Under the pieces are notes generated by a model. The model was not told the DNA's origin. It searched no databases and saw nothing but the letters and a program-made list of their open reading frames with translations. The translations under genes were made by a program, and so were the position numbers. From Frateuria_A yonginensis (GTDB lineage: Bacteria; Pseudomonadota; Gammaproteobacteria; Xanthomonadales; Rhodanobacteraceae): 64,000 bases of DNA. Where the stretch lies: assembly GCF_037137055.1 (NCBI RefSeq), contig NZ_JBBBNY010000002.1, positions 372,001 through 436,000 on the forward strand, written 5' to 3'. Shown in pieces: positions 33,601-42,619 of the stretch (position 1 is its first letter; each line of letters opens with the position of its first letter).

Positions 33601-34089
33601 ATGGCCATTTCGCTGATCGCCGCACTGGATGAGAACTTCGCCATCGGACGCAAGGGGCAGCTTCCCTGGCATCTGCCTGACGACCTGCGCTGGTTCAAGC
33701 AGTTGACCGTGGGCCGGTACGTGCTGATGGGCTACAACACCGCCGTGGCGATCGGCAAGGCATTGCCGGACCGGCACAACCTGGTGCTCTCGCGCCGCCA
33801 CGAGGCGCCGTTTCCCGGTCAGACCACGGTGCGCTCGCTGGAGGAGGCCCAGGCGCGCGCCGGCGGCACCGGCCTGATGGTGATCGGCGGCGGGCAGGTG
33901 TATGCCGCGGCGTTGCCGCATGCCAGGCGCATGTACCTGACCTGGGTGCAGACCGCCGTGGAGGGTGCCGATACCTTTTTCCCGGGCGTGCACTTCAGCG
34001 ACTGGACCGAAGTCTCCCGCACCCACCACAAGCCCGATGCCGAGCACAAGTACGGGTTCGACATGGTCGAGTACGTCCGCGAAAGCTGA
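33601..34089 (+). CDS. folA: Dihydrofolate reductase
   Basis: A 162-residue NADPH-dependent reductase of dihydrofolate, target of trimethoprim. Motifs are ISLIAALDENFAIGRKGQLP, WHLPDDLRWFKQLT with the active-site acid, and VIGGGQVYAAALP. The usual MGRxTxESIG is replaced by MGYNTAVAIGKALP, a divergent cofactor-side loop. The ATG has AGGAG upstream. It is divergent from the aspartic protease gene and followed closely by mutT. Confidence 0.94.
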   Translation: MAISLIAALDENFAIGRKGQLPWHLPDDLRWFKQLTVGRYVLMGYNTAVAIGKALPDRHNLVLSRRHEAPFPGQTTVRSLEEAQARAGGTGLMVIGGGQVYAAALPHARRMYLTWVQTAVEGADTFFPGVHFSDWTEVSRTHHKPDAEHKYGFDMVEYVRES

Positions 34090-34093
34090 CACC

Positions 34094-34495
34094 TTGGACG
34101 CGCTGCACGTGATGGCCGGCGTCCTGCGCGACGCGGCCGGCCGGGTCCTGCTCGCGCAGCGGCCGCCGGGCAAGCACCTGGCCGGGATGTGGGAGTTCCC
34201 GGGAGGCAAGCTGGAGCCGGGCGAATCCCCGGCCGACGGCCTGGCGCGCGAACTGCACGAGGAGCTGGACATCCGCGTGCAGGCCGCCAGCGCCACACCC
34301 CTGGTCCGGGTGCCGTGGTCCTACGGCGAGCGTGCCCTGTTGCTGGACGCCTGGCGGATCGACCGCTGGCAGGGTACGCCGCGATCGGTGGAGGGCCAGG
34401 CCCTGCAGTGGCGGCAGCCGTGCGACATCGAAGCCGGCACGCTGGCGCCCGCCGACCGGGCGATCCTGCGGGCGTTGCTGGCTGCCGGCAGGTGA
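34094..34495 (+). CDS. mutT: Nudix hydrolase, 8-oxo-dGTP diphosphatase MutT type
   Basis: A roughly 133-residue Nudix protein: VMAGVLRDAAGRVLLAQRPP, then the Nudix box starting GGKLEPGESPADGLARELHE and continuing ELDI. The last glycine of the box (EEXGU) is aspartate here. The length and AQRPPGKHLAGMWEFPGG match MutT, which clears oxidised dGTP. The start is uncertain: TTG 34094 gives a MutT-like N-terminus (DALHVMAGVL); GTG 34109 and ATG 34112 are alternatives. It lies five bases after folA and converges on coaE. Confidence 0.85.
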   Translation: MDALHVMAGVLRDAAGRVLLAQRPPGKHLAGMWEFPGGKLEPGESPADGLARELHEELDIRVQAASATPLVRVPWSYGERALLLDAWRIDRWQGTPRSVEGQALQWRQPCDIEAGTLAPADRAILRALLAAGR

Positions 34496-34543
34496 TCCGG
34501 CGGTCACCGCGGACGACGCGGCACGCGTGCGCCCGGCGGCCGC

Positions 34544-35161
34544 CTACCGGTCTGCCGCCAGGGCCAGATAGCGTCGATGCAGGGCTTGCACGTGGCCTTC
34601 CAGCGCAGCCTCGCTGCTGCTGTTGTCGATCACGTCGTCGGCGAGCGCGAGCCGCTCGGCGCGGGTCGCCTGCTGCCCCAGCATGCGCTCGGCAAGCGCC
34701 CGGTCGATGCCGTCGCGCGCCATCAGGCGCTCCAGCTGAACCGCCTCGGGCACGTCCACCAGCAGGATGCGATCGAGCCAACGGTAGTGCGCGATGTTCT
34801 CGACCAGCAACGGGATCGCCAGCAGGCAGTAGGGTTCGGTCTCGGCCAGCGCGCGCTGGCGCAGCCATTCGCGCACGCGCGGATGGATGATCGCCTCGAG
34901 CTGGCGCTTGGCCGCCGCATCGGTGAATACGCGCCGGCGCATGGCCGCCCGATCCAGCCGCTCCTGGGCGTCGAGCACGCCGGTGCCGAAGGCCTCGACG
35001 ATGGCGGCCAGCCCTTCGCTGCCCGGCTCGACCACGACGCGGGCCGCCACGTCGGCGTCGTGCACCGGAACGCCGAGGGCCTCGAAATGCTGGGCGACGG
35101 CGGTCTTGCCGGCGGCGACGCCCCCGGTTAGCCCCACCACGTAGGCGCGTTCGGTGTTCAT
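34544..35161 (-). CDS. coaE: Dephospho-CoA kinase
   Basis: A 205-residue P-loop kinase for the last step of coenzyme A synthesis. Walker A is GLTGGVAAGKT; other features are DADVAAR, HPRVREWL, LLAIPLLVEN and the lid QLERLMARDG. It overlaps pilD by 4 bases (ATGA), the conserved pilBCD-coaE arrangement of many gammaproteobacteria. Confidence 0.95.
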   Translation of the reverse strand: MNTERAYVVGLTGGVAAGKTAVAQHFEALGVPVHDADVAARVVVEPGSEGLAAIVEAFGTGVLDAQERLDRAAMRRRVFTDAAAKRQLEAIIHPRVREWLRQRALAETEPYCLLAIPLLVENIAHYRWLDRILLVDVPEAVQLERLMARDGIDRALAERMLGQQATRAERLALADDVIDNSSSEAALEGHVQALHRRYLALAADR

Positions 35162-36015
35162 CGCATGCCGGTCAGGTGGAGATAGCCCTGCAACAGGGTG
35201 TCACCGGCGACGAACCAGATCCAGCCGGCCATTGCGATGAACGGTCCGAACGGCATCGGCACCTCGCGACCGTGCCGTCGAAGCAGGATCAGCGCGCCAC
35301 CGAGTAGCGCTCCGACCAGCGAGGACAGCAGCACCACCGGCAGCAGCGCACCGGGGCCCATCCAGGCGCCCAGCGCGGCGAGCAGCTTGAAGTCGCCGTA
35401 GCCCATGCCTTCCTTGCCGGTGAGCAGCTTGAACAGCCAGTACACGCTCCACAGGCTGAGGTAGCCGAGCGCCGCGCCCAGGATCGCTGGCGCCGGCGGC
35501 ACGAACATCGGCAGCAGCGCCAGCAGCAGTCCGATCCAGAGCAGCGGGTAGGTGAGCTGGTCCGGCAGCAGTTGGGTGCGGAAGTCGATGCCCGCCAGCG
35601 CGATCAGCAGCCAGGTGAACACCAGTCCCGCCAGCGCGGCCCAGCTCGGGCCGAACTTCCACACCACCACGGTGCTGAGCACGCCCGAGAGCAGCTCCAC
35701 CAGCGGGTACTGGATGGAAATCGGTTCGCGGCAATAGCGGCAGCGCCCGCGCAGCAGCAGCCAGCCGAACACGGGAATGTTGTCGGCAGCCGAGAGGGGG
35801 TGCTTGCAGTGCGGGCAGTGCGACGGCTCGCGCACGATGCCTGGCGGAAGCGCCTCGTCCGGCACCTCCAGCTCCAGTTCCTCGTGCGCCTCGCGCTGCC
35901 ACTGCGCGGCCATGCGCGCCGGCAGGCGCAGGATCACCACGTTGAGGAAACTGCCCACCAGCAGGCCGAGCACCGCGGTGGAAACCAGCCAGAGCCAAAC
36001 GGGAATGTCGAGCAT
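35158..36015 (-). CDS. pilD: Prepilin peptidase/N-methyltransferase PilD
   Basis: A 285-residue inner-membrane aspartic peptidase that cleaves prepilin leaders and methylates the new N-terminal phenylalanine. The cytoplasmic zinc-type cysteines C67/C70 (CPHC) and C92/C95 (CRYC) flank the methylase loop. Catalytic aspartates are D144 (GIDFRTQLLPD) and D208 (GMGYGDFK). About eight spans. It should process both pilins at 50-51 kb and any type II pseudopilins. A 216-base gap with no evident gene separates it from pilC. Confidence 0.96.
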   Translation of the reverse strand: MLDIPVWLWLVSTAVLGLLVGSFLNVVILRLPARMAAQWQREAHEELELEVPDEALPPGIVREPSHCPHCKHPLSAADNIPVFGWLLLRGRCRYCREPISIQYPLVELLSGVLSTVVVWKFGPSWAALAGLVFTWLLIALAGIDFRTQLLPDQLTYPLLWIGLLLALLPMFVPPAPAILGAALGYLSLWSVYWLFKLLTGKEGMGYGDFKLLAALGAWMGPGALLPVVLLSSLVGALLGGALILLRRHGREVPMPFGPFIAMAGWIWFVAGDTLLQGYLHLTGMR

Positions 36016-36231
36016 GCTTTGTCCGTGGAGGCGTCCATTGAAGAGCGACCGTGAAGATCGCTTCCGGCGCGGGCAGGAACGAGTCCTACGGGGTTCCCGG
36101 GCACCGGGTCACGCAGCGGTCGGGAATGATCGCACTTTCGAAACATGCGGCCATGGATGACGCGCTTCTGGCGCCAGGCAGCAGCGCAAGTCGCGGACCC
36201 CCTGACGCCGGCGGCGACCAGGGGATCGCAC

Positions 36232-37500
36232 CTACACCGTGCCGGCCAGCTTGAAGATCGGCAGGTACAGCGAGACCACCATGCCGCCCACCAGCACGCC
36301 CAGCACCACCATGATCAGCGGCTCGAGCAGCGTGGAGAGCGTGTCCACCGCGGTGTTGACCTCTTCCTCGTAGAACTCGGCAACCTTGAAGAGCATGTTG
36401 TCCAGTGCACCGGATTCCTCGCCGATGGCGGTCATCTGCACCACCATGTTGGGGAACAGGCCGGTCTGCTTCATCGCCAGCTGCAACTGGTGGCCGACCG
36501 CGATGTCGTCGCGCATCTGCTTCACCGCGTCGCCGTAGACGATGCTGCCGGTCGCTCCAGCGACCGCATCCAGGGCCTCGACCAGCGGCACGCCGGCGCG
36601 GAAGGTGACGCCCAGCGTGCGCGCGAAGCGCGCGATGGCCGACTGGCGCAGGATGTTGCCCATGACCGGCAGCTTCAGCGAGATGCGGTCGAGCAGATGC
36701 GCGAACTTCGGCGAGCGCTTCTTGCCGGCGATGACCGCCGTGATCGAACCCACCACCACGCCAATGATCAGCCACCAGTATCCGACCACGAAGTCGGAGG
36801 CGCTGAGCACGAACTGGGTCGGGGCAGGCAGGTCGGCGCCGGCGTCCTTGAACGTCTGCGCGAACACCGGTACCACGAACAGCAGCATGATCAGGGTCAC
36901 CAGGAACACCACGGCCAGCACCATTGCCGGGTAGAACAACGCCTTCTTGATCTTCTTCTTGATGCTCTCGGTGCGTTCCTTGTAGGTCGCTACCGTGTCC
37001 AGCACCGTGTCCAGCACGCCCGCCGATTCGCCGGCCCGCACCAGGTTTCGGTACAGCTCGTCGAACTGCACCGGGTACTTGCCCAGCGCCTCGTGCAGCG
37101 AGGCGCCGCCCTCGATGCCCTGCTTGACATCGATGAGCATGTTCTTGAAGCGGACGTTCTTCTGGCCGCCGGCGATGATGTCGAAGGCCTGCACCATCGG
37201 CACGCCGGAGGCCATCATGGTGGCGATCTGGCGGCTGAAGACCGCCACGTCGCCCGGCTTCACCGACTTGCCGGTGGAACCGAACAGCGGCTTGCCGCGC
37301 TCGCGCACGGTCTGCGGGTTCATGCCCTGGCGGCGCAGCTCGGCCTTCACCAGCGAGGCGTTCTTCGCCGGCATCTCGCCCTTCATGCGCTTGCCGCGCT
37401 TGTCCAGCGCGACCCAGTCGTACATGGTCAGCCTGCTGACCTCGGCGCGCTGGGCGCCCGCGTCACGCGCGTTCTTGGCAAGTGCGTTAGCCGTAGCCAT
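36232..37500 (-). CDS. pilC: Type IV pilus inner-membrane platform protein PilC
   Basis: A 422-residue T2SF/GspF-family protein with two homologous cytoplasmic domains (AVFSRQIATMMASGVPMVQA and AIARFARTLGVTFRAGVPLV). Membrane spans lie at about 189-212, 236-259 and 395-418. It forms the platform on which PilB acts. It lies between pilB and pilD on the same strand. In Xanthomonas the pilA genes sit beside pilC/pilB; here they are more than 10 kb away. Confidence 0.96.
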   Translation of the reverse strand: MATANALAKNARDAGAQRAEVSRLTMYDWVALDKRGKRMKGEMPAKNASLVKAELRRQGMNPQTVRERGKPLFGSTGKSVKPGDVAVFSRQIATMMASGVPMVQAFDIIAGGQKNVRFKNMLIDVKQGIEGGASLHEALGKYPVQFDELYRNLVRAGESAGVLDTVLDTVATYKERTESIKKKIKKALFYPAMVLAVVFLVTLIMLLFVVPVFAQTFKDAGADLPAPTQFVLSASDFVVGYWWLIIGVVVGSITAVIAGKKRSPKFAHLLDRISLKLPVMGNILRQSAIARFARTLGVTFRAGVPLVEALDAVAGATGSIVYGDAVKQMRDDIAVGHQLQLAMKQTGLFPNMVVQMTAIGEESGALDNMLFKVAEFYEEEVNTAVDTLSTLLEPLIMVVLGVLVGGMVVSLYLPIFKLAGTV

Positions 37501-37626
37501 GCCCGATTTCCCCCGGTGGTTCGATGGACGGCCGCCCTGGCGCGCGGCCGTCCGGTGGAGCTTATGCCATAACTGGCCGGCCGTTTCGTGCCCCGCGGCG
37601 CAACTTCACGCGCGCGCGGCCCGGCG

Positions 37627-39354
37627 TCAATCCTTGGTGACGCGGTCGATCTCGGCCAGGCTGGTGATCCCCTGCTTGACCTTGAGCAGGGCCGAGGCAC
37701 GCAGGTCGTTGACGCCGATGCTGCGCGCCACCTCGCCGATCTGCAGCGCGTTGCCCCCCTCCAGCACGATCTTCTGGATCTCCTCGGTCATCGGCATCAC
37801 CTGGTAGATGCCCACGCGGCCCTTGTAGCCCTCGTTGCAGTGCTCGCAGCCGCCGGCCTCGTACAGGGTCAGGCCGGCGTCGATGTCCTCCTGGGTGAAG
37901 CCCGCGGCCAGCAGCGCATGCGGAGGCAAGTGCTGCGGCTTCTTGCAGTCGTGCAGGCGACGGGCCAGGCGCTGGGCGATCACCAGGGTCACCGACGAGG
38001 TGATGGAGTAGGGCGGGATGCCCATGTTCATCAGGCGCGCGATGGTCTGCGGCGCGTCGTTGGTGTGCAGGGTGGAGAGCACCATGTGGCCGGTCTGCGC
38101 GGCCTTGATCGCGATCTCGGCGGTCTCCAGGTCGCGGATCTCGCCGACCATGATCACGTCCGGGTCCTGGCGCAGGAACGAGCGCAGGGCCGCCGCGAAG
38201 GTCATGCCGCGCTTGGTGTTCTGCTGGACCTGGTTGATGCCCTCGACGCGGATTTCGACGGGGTCCTCGACGGTGGAGATGTTGCGCTCGGGGGTGTTGA
38301 GGATGTTGAGCGCGGTGTAGAGCGACACCGTCTTGCCCGAGCCGGTGGGGCCGGTGACCAGCACCATGCCGTAGGGCTTGTGGATGGCCTCCAGGTAGAG
38401 CTTCTTCTGGTCCTCCTCGTAGCCGAGCTTGTCGATGCCCAGCTTGGCCGAGGAGCTGTCCAGGATACGCAGCACGATCTTCTCGCCGAACAGCGTGGGC
38501 AGCGTGCTCACGCGGAAGTCCATCGAGCGGCTCTTGGACAGGTTGAGCTTGATGCGGCCGTCCTGCGGCACGCGGCGCTCGGCGATGTCCAGGCCGGCCA
38601 TTACCTTCAGGCGGGAGGAAATGCGGCTGGCCAGCTTCATCGGCGGGCTGGCGACCGGGCGCAGCATGCCGTCCATGCGCAGGCGCACGCGGTACTGCGT
38701 CTCGAACGGTTCGAAGTGGATGTCGGACGCGCCACGGCGGATCGCGTCGACCAGGATCTTGTTGACGAACTTGACCACAGGCGCGTCGTCGCCAGCGTTG
38801 GCGTCGATGCCCGTGCTGGCCATGTCGCCTTCGTCGTCGCCGCTTTCCAGCGAGAGCTCGTCCAGCTCCTCGCCGCCCATGTCGGGCATGGTGGCGTTCA
38901 TCGTCGCCAGCGCGTTGTCGATGGTGCGCGAGAGCTGGCCACGCTCGACCAGGATCGGTTCCACCATGCAGTTGGAGTGGAACTTGATTTCGTCCAGCGC
39001 GTGCGACTGCATGGGGTCGGCGATGCCCACGAACAGGCGCTTGCCGCGGCGGAACAGCGGCAGCGCCTGGTGCTTGGTCATCAACGCTTCGCTGATCAGG
39101 CTCAGCGGCATCGATGCCGGCGCGAGGGCGCCGACGTCCATCATCGGCATGCCGAACTCGGCCGAGGCGATCTGCGTCAACCGTGCGCTGTCGACCAGGC
39201 CGTGGTCGAGCAGCCAGGCCATCAGCGACACCTTGGCCTGGGCCGAATCGGCGACCGCCTTGCGTGCGTCCGCCTCGGGCAGCACGCCCTCGGATACCAG
39301 TCGGCGCGCCATGCCGGTGAGCCCGACCAGCGACGGTTGCAATTGGGATGACAT
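37627..39354 (-). CDS. pilB: Type IV pilus assembly ATPase PilB
   Basis: A 575-residue secretion ATPase that powers pilus extension. An N-terminal GSPII_E_N domain (about 1-180) precedes the ATPase core with Walker A GPTGSGKT (G335-T342, K341), Asp box, Walker B (VIMVGEIRDLETAE) and His box (GHMVLSTLHTNDAP). Zinc-binding cysteines follow near the C-terminus (LHDCKKP, GGCEHCNEGYKG). It is transcribed away from the glycosyltransferase genes. The 39355-39616 gap is the divergent promoter region. Confidence 0.96.
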   Translation of the reverse strand: MSSQLQPSLVGLTGMARRLVSEGVLPEADARKAVADSAQAKVSLMAWLLDHGLVDSARLTQIASAEFGMPMMDVGALAPASMPLSLISEALMTKHQALPLFRRGKRLFVGIADPMQSHALDEIKFHSNCMVEPILVERGQLSRTIDNALATMNATMPDMGGEELDELSLESGDDEGDMASTGIDANAGDDAPVVKFVNKILVDAIRRGASDIHFEPFETQYRVRLRMDGMLRPVASPPMKLASRISSRLKVMAGLDIAERRVPQDGRIKLNLSKSRSMDFRVSTLPTLFGEKIVLRILDSSSAKLGIDKLGYEEDQKKLYLEAIHKPYGMVLVTGPTGSGKTVSLYTALNILNTPERNISTVEDPVEIRVEGINQVQQNTKRGMTFAAALRSFLRQDPDVIMVGEIRDLETAEIAIKAAQTGHMVLSTLHTNDAPQTIARLMNMGIPPYSITSSVTLVIAQRLARRLHDCKKPQHLPPHALLAAGFTQEDIDAGLTLYEAGGCEHCNEGYKGRVGIYQVMPMTEEIQKIVLEGGNALQIGEVARSIGVNDLRASALLKVKQGITSLAEIDRVTKD

Positions 39355-39616
39355 GCTAGATTCCGGCCTTAAGCCCCCTTATTGACAAGGAATTTACTCC
39401 AGAAATGCGGCGCGGTCATCTTCGGGCGCGGCGGCGAGCCGGATGGCCGGGCAAGCCGCGAAAACCGTCACGAAAGCGGCCTTCGGGGAGGCTGGTCGGC
39501 GCGTGGAGCCCAGCGAGCGTGCTGCAGCCGGCATTTTTGCCATCCCGCCCGGGGAGCGGCCCGTTCCGGTCGCGGTGACCCGCGTTATGATCGCCCGATA
39601 CCTCGGGGGAACCTTC

Positions 39617-40471
39617 TTGAAACGCCTGAGCATCATCCTGCCCGCGAAGAACGAGGCGGCGGCGCTGGCCCGGCTGCTGCCCATCCTGCGTGCCGCCCAG
39701 CCGGAGGCGGAGATCATCGTGGTCGACGACGGCTCGACCGACGACACCCGCGCGATCTGCGCCGAGAGCGGCGTCGACTGCCTGTCCTCGCCGTACTCGA
39801 TGGGCAACGGCGCGGCAATCAAGCGCGGCGCGCGGGCGGCGCAGGGCGAAGTGCTGGTGTTCATGGACGGCGACGGCCAGCACGACCCCGCCGACGTCGA
39901 GCGCCTGCTCGCCAAGCTGGGCGAGGGCTACGACATGGCCGTCGGCGCGCGCGACTGGGGCAGCCAGGCGGGGGTCGGCCGCGGCCTCGCCAACACGCTC
40001 TACAACTGGCTCGCCACGCGCATGACCGGTCATCCGGTACTGGACCTCACCTCCGGCTTCCGCGCCGTGCGGGCGACGAAGTTCCGCGAGTTCCTGCACC
40101 TGCTGCCGAACGGGTTCTCCTACCCCACCACCAGCACCATGGCCTTCTTCCGCAGCGCCTACCCGGTGGCCTACGTCCCGATCAAGGCCGCCCAGCGCGT
40201 GGGCAAGAGCCACATCCGCCCGCTGCGCGACGGCGTGCGCTTCCTGCTGATCATCTTCAAGATCGCCACGCTGTACTCGCCGCTGAAGCTGTTCGCGCCG
40301 GCGAGCGTGGTGTTCTTTCTGTTGGGGTGCCTGAACTACTTCTGGACCTATCTGCACTTCGGGCGGCTGACCAACGGCAGCACGTTGCTGTGGAGTGCAG
40401 CGGTGATCGTGTTTCTCATCGGGTTGATCTCCGAGCAGATCACCGCGCTGACGTATCGCCGGGATGAGTAG
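39617..40471 (+). CDS. Family 2 glycosyltransferase, polyprenyl-phosphate sugar synthase type
   Basis: A 284-residue GT-A enzyme: LSIILPAKNEAAALARLL, IIVVDDGSTDDTRAI and the metal-binding FMDGDGQHDP, closest to dolichyl/undecaprenyl-phosphate mannose or glucose synthases. Two C-terminal hydrophobic stretches (FAPASVVFFLLGCLNYFW and SAAVIVFLIGLISEQI) anchor it. It probably loads a sugar on undecaprenyl phosphate as donor for GT-C enzymes. I choose TTG at 39617 (GGGGGA upstream, natural N-terminus KRLSIILP); ATG at 39587 is possible. It overlaps the next gene by 8 bases. Confidence 0.87.
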   Translation: MKRLSIILPAKNEAAALARLLPILRAAQPEAEIIVVDDGSTDDTRAICAESGVDCLSSPYSMGNGAAIKRGARAAQGEVLVFMDGDGQHDPADVERLLAKLGEGYDMAVGARDWGSQAGVGRGLANTLYNWLATRMTGHPVLDLTSGFRAVRATKFREFLHLLPNGFSYPTTSTMAFFRSAYPVAYVPIKAAQRVGKSHIRPLRDGVRFLLIIFKIATLYSPLKLFAPASVVFFLLGCLNYFWTYLHFGRLTNGSTLLWSAAVIVFLIGLISEQITALTYRRDE

Positions 40472-41597
40472 CCCTGCCAAACGGGTGCTCCTGGTCACCC
40501 GCAACTTCCCCCCTCTGTGGGGCGGAATGGAGAAGCTGAACTGGCACCTGGCCGCGGAGCTGTCGAGAACTTGCCACGTGCGCGTGATCGGCCCGGAAGG
40601 AGCCGCGCGTTCCGCTCCGCAAGGGGTGGAGGTAAGGGAGCTGCCGCTCAGGCCGCTATCGAAGTTCCTGCGTTCGGCTGCACTGTGCGCATGCCGCGAA
40701 GCGGCACACTGGCGTCCCGACGTGGTGCTTGCCGGCAGCGGGCTGACCGCGCCTCTGGCATGGCTCGCGGCGCGTGCCGGCAAGGGGCAGGCGATGGCGT
40801 ACGTGCATGGCCTGGATCTGGCGGCCAGGCATCCGCTATACCGGTTGTTGTGGCGGCCGGCGCTGAGGCGGATGGATCGCTTGATCGCCAACAGCAACGC
40901 GACTGCCGCGCTCGCGACCGGCATAGGCGTCCCTTCCGAGCGGTTGCGGATCGTCCATCCAGGTGTCGAACTGCCTGATCCGGACCCCCGGGCACGTGCC
41001 CGCTTTCGCGAGGCACAACGACTGGCGGACGTCCCCGTGCTGCTGTCGGTGGGACGGCTCACGGCACGCAAGGGCCTGCGGGAATTCGTGGCCGATGTGC
41101 TCCCTCGTATCGTCGCGAGGCGACCGGACGTACAACTGGTCATCGTCGGAGGCGAGCCGAACGACGCGCTGTATGCCCAGGCCCAGACGCCGGCCAGCAT
41201 CCAGGAAGCGGCAGTGGCGGTAGGCGTGCAGGCCAACGTCCGGTTCCTCGGGCCGCTCTTCGGCGCGGACCTGCTCGCGGCTTACGCCGGTGCAGACGTG
41301 CACGTCTTTCCTGTCCGCGCGCTCCCCGGCGATCCCGAGGGTTTCGGGATGGTCGCGGTGGAGGCTGCTGCCTATGGGGTGCCAACCGTCGCCTATGCCA
41401 CTGGTGGGGTATGTGACGCGGTGATGGAGGGGGTCAGCGGTCGATTGGTCGCACCGGGTGATGCGGCTGGTATGGCTGCTGCCGTGTTGGATGCACTGGC
41501 CACACCGTGGTCGCCCGAAACATTGCGCGCATTTGCCGGCGGGTTCGCGTGGAACCGATTCGGTGGACAGATGCTCTCGGCATTGGGGCTGGGCTGA
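40464..41597 (+). CDS. Family 4 glycosyltransferase
   Basis: A 377-residue GT-B enzyme. The N-terminal Rossmann domain has LLVTRNFPPLWGGMEKLNWH. The C-terminal domain has LLSVGRLTARKGLREFV, VIVGGEPND and the nucleotide-sugar motif EGFGMVAVEAAAYGVPTVA. It likely adds a sugar to a lipid-linked acceptor at the cytoplasmic membrane face. It overlaps the upstream gene by 8 bases and the downstream one by one (TGATG). Confidence 0.9.
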   Translation: MSSPAKRVLLVTRNFPPLWGGMEKLNWHLAAELSRTCHVRVIGPEGAARSAPQGVEVRELPLRPLSKFLRSAALCACREAAHWRPDVVLAGSGLTAPLAWLAARAGKGQAMAYVHGLDLAARHPLYRLLWRPALRRMDRLIANSNATAALATGIGVPSERLRIVHPGVELPDPDPRARARFREAQRLADVPVLLSVGRLTARKGLREFVADVLPRIVARRPDVQLVIVGGEPNDALYAQAQTPASIQEAAVAVGVQANVRFLGPLFGADLLAAYAGADVHVFPVRALPGDPEGFGMVAVEAAAYGVPTVAYATGGVCDAVMEGVSGRLVAPGDAAGMAAAVLDALATPWSPETLRAFAGGFAWNRFGGQMLSALGLG

Positions 41598-42619
41598 TGG
41601 TGGGCGGCGCTCGAGGCGTATGGTTCCCCGCTATCCGCACGGGCGGCGGCGCCGATGTCTTTACCGAACGACTTGCCGCGGAACTGTCCAAACGCGGCTT
41701 GCGTACTCAAATCACCTGGCTGCCTTTGCGAGCGGAATTTGCGCCTTGGACGGTGCCCGTTCCCCGGCCGCCGGCCTGGGCCGATGTCGCACACGTGAAT
41801 ACTTGGTTGCCCCCGCGCTTCCTGCCCGTGGGCATACCGGTGGTCGCAACGGTTCATCACTGCATACACGAGCCGGCCTTGCAGAGGTACAAGGGGAAGC
41901 TGCGCCGCATCTACCACGAGGTCTGGGTTGCTTCCAATGAGCGCGCCATATCCAGGCGTGCCACCGTACTTACGGCAGTAAGTGCATTTGCCGGGTCCAG
42001 TGCCGCGAGGGTGCTCGGCAACAAGAGGGTAGAAGTCGTCCACAATGGCGTAGACGTAGATCTGTTCCAGCCTCGACAGCGATTGCAACGCGACCGCTTC
42101 AGACTCCTTTACGTAGGTAAGTGGTCCGTATTGAAAGGGGTCGACCTTTTCCCTGCGATACTTAGCGAGCTGGGGGCGGGTTTCGAATTTTGTTGCGCAG
42201 GCCCTGGCAGCACCGATAGTAGGGCACTTAGTAGTACTGGCGTGATGGTGCGGGATCTCGGGCGTCTTCCTACCAGCGAGGCGGTGGCCAAGGCCATGCA
42301 GGAAGCCGACGTCCTAGTATTCCCCTCACGGATGGAGGGTTTCGGCCTAGTGGTCGCCGAGGCGATGGCCTGCGGATTACCCGTCGTTGCAACCCGCGGG
42401 TCGGCGCTGACCGAGCTGGTCGAGGATGGCGTTACCGGATTCCTGTGTTCTCAGGATGACGCCAAGTCGTTCGCGCAGGCGGTAAGGTGTCTTGCGATCG
42501 ATGACGGTCTCAGGATCCATATGGCGGAGCGCGCCCGGCGGCGTGCGGTGGAGCGGTTCTCCATCGAGCAGATGGTTGAGGCCTATGCGCAGATCTACGC
42601 CTGCTGCAACCGAGCATAG
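41597..42619 (+). CDS. Family 4 glycosyltransferase
   Basis: A 340-residue GT-B enzyme. VWFPAIRTGGGADVFTERLA binds the acceptor side. The donor side has LLYVGKWSVLKGVDLFPAIL and PSRMEGFGLVVAEAMACGLP, with the E-x7-E of GT4. The start is the ATG of TGATG at the previous stop; upstream in-frame codons lie inside the preceding gene. Codon use is visibly richer in A/T than in the flanking pil genes, which hints at a different history. Confidence 0.89.
   Translation: MVGGARGVWFPAIRTGGGADVFTERLAAELSKRGLRTQITWLPLRAEFAPWTVPVPRPPAWADVAHVNTWLPPRFLPVGIPVVATVHHCIHEPALQRYKGKLRRIYHEVWVASNERAISRRATVLTAVSAFAGSSAARVLGNKRVEVVHNGVDVDLFQPRQRLQRDRFRLLYVGKWSVLKGVDLFPAILSELGAGFEFCCAGPGSTDSRALSSTGVMVRDLGRLPTSEAVAKAMQEADVLVFPSRMEGFGLVVAEAMACGLPVVATRGSALTELVEDGVTGFLCSQDDAKSFAQAVRCLAIDDGLRIHMAERARRRAVERFSIEQMVEAYAQIYACCNRA

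Noticed and set aside
39382..39410. Sigma-70 promoter from TTGACA upstream of the GT2 gene
   Set aside because: No -10-like hexamer occurs at 16-18 bases downstream.
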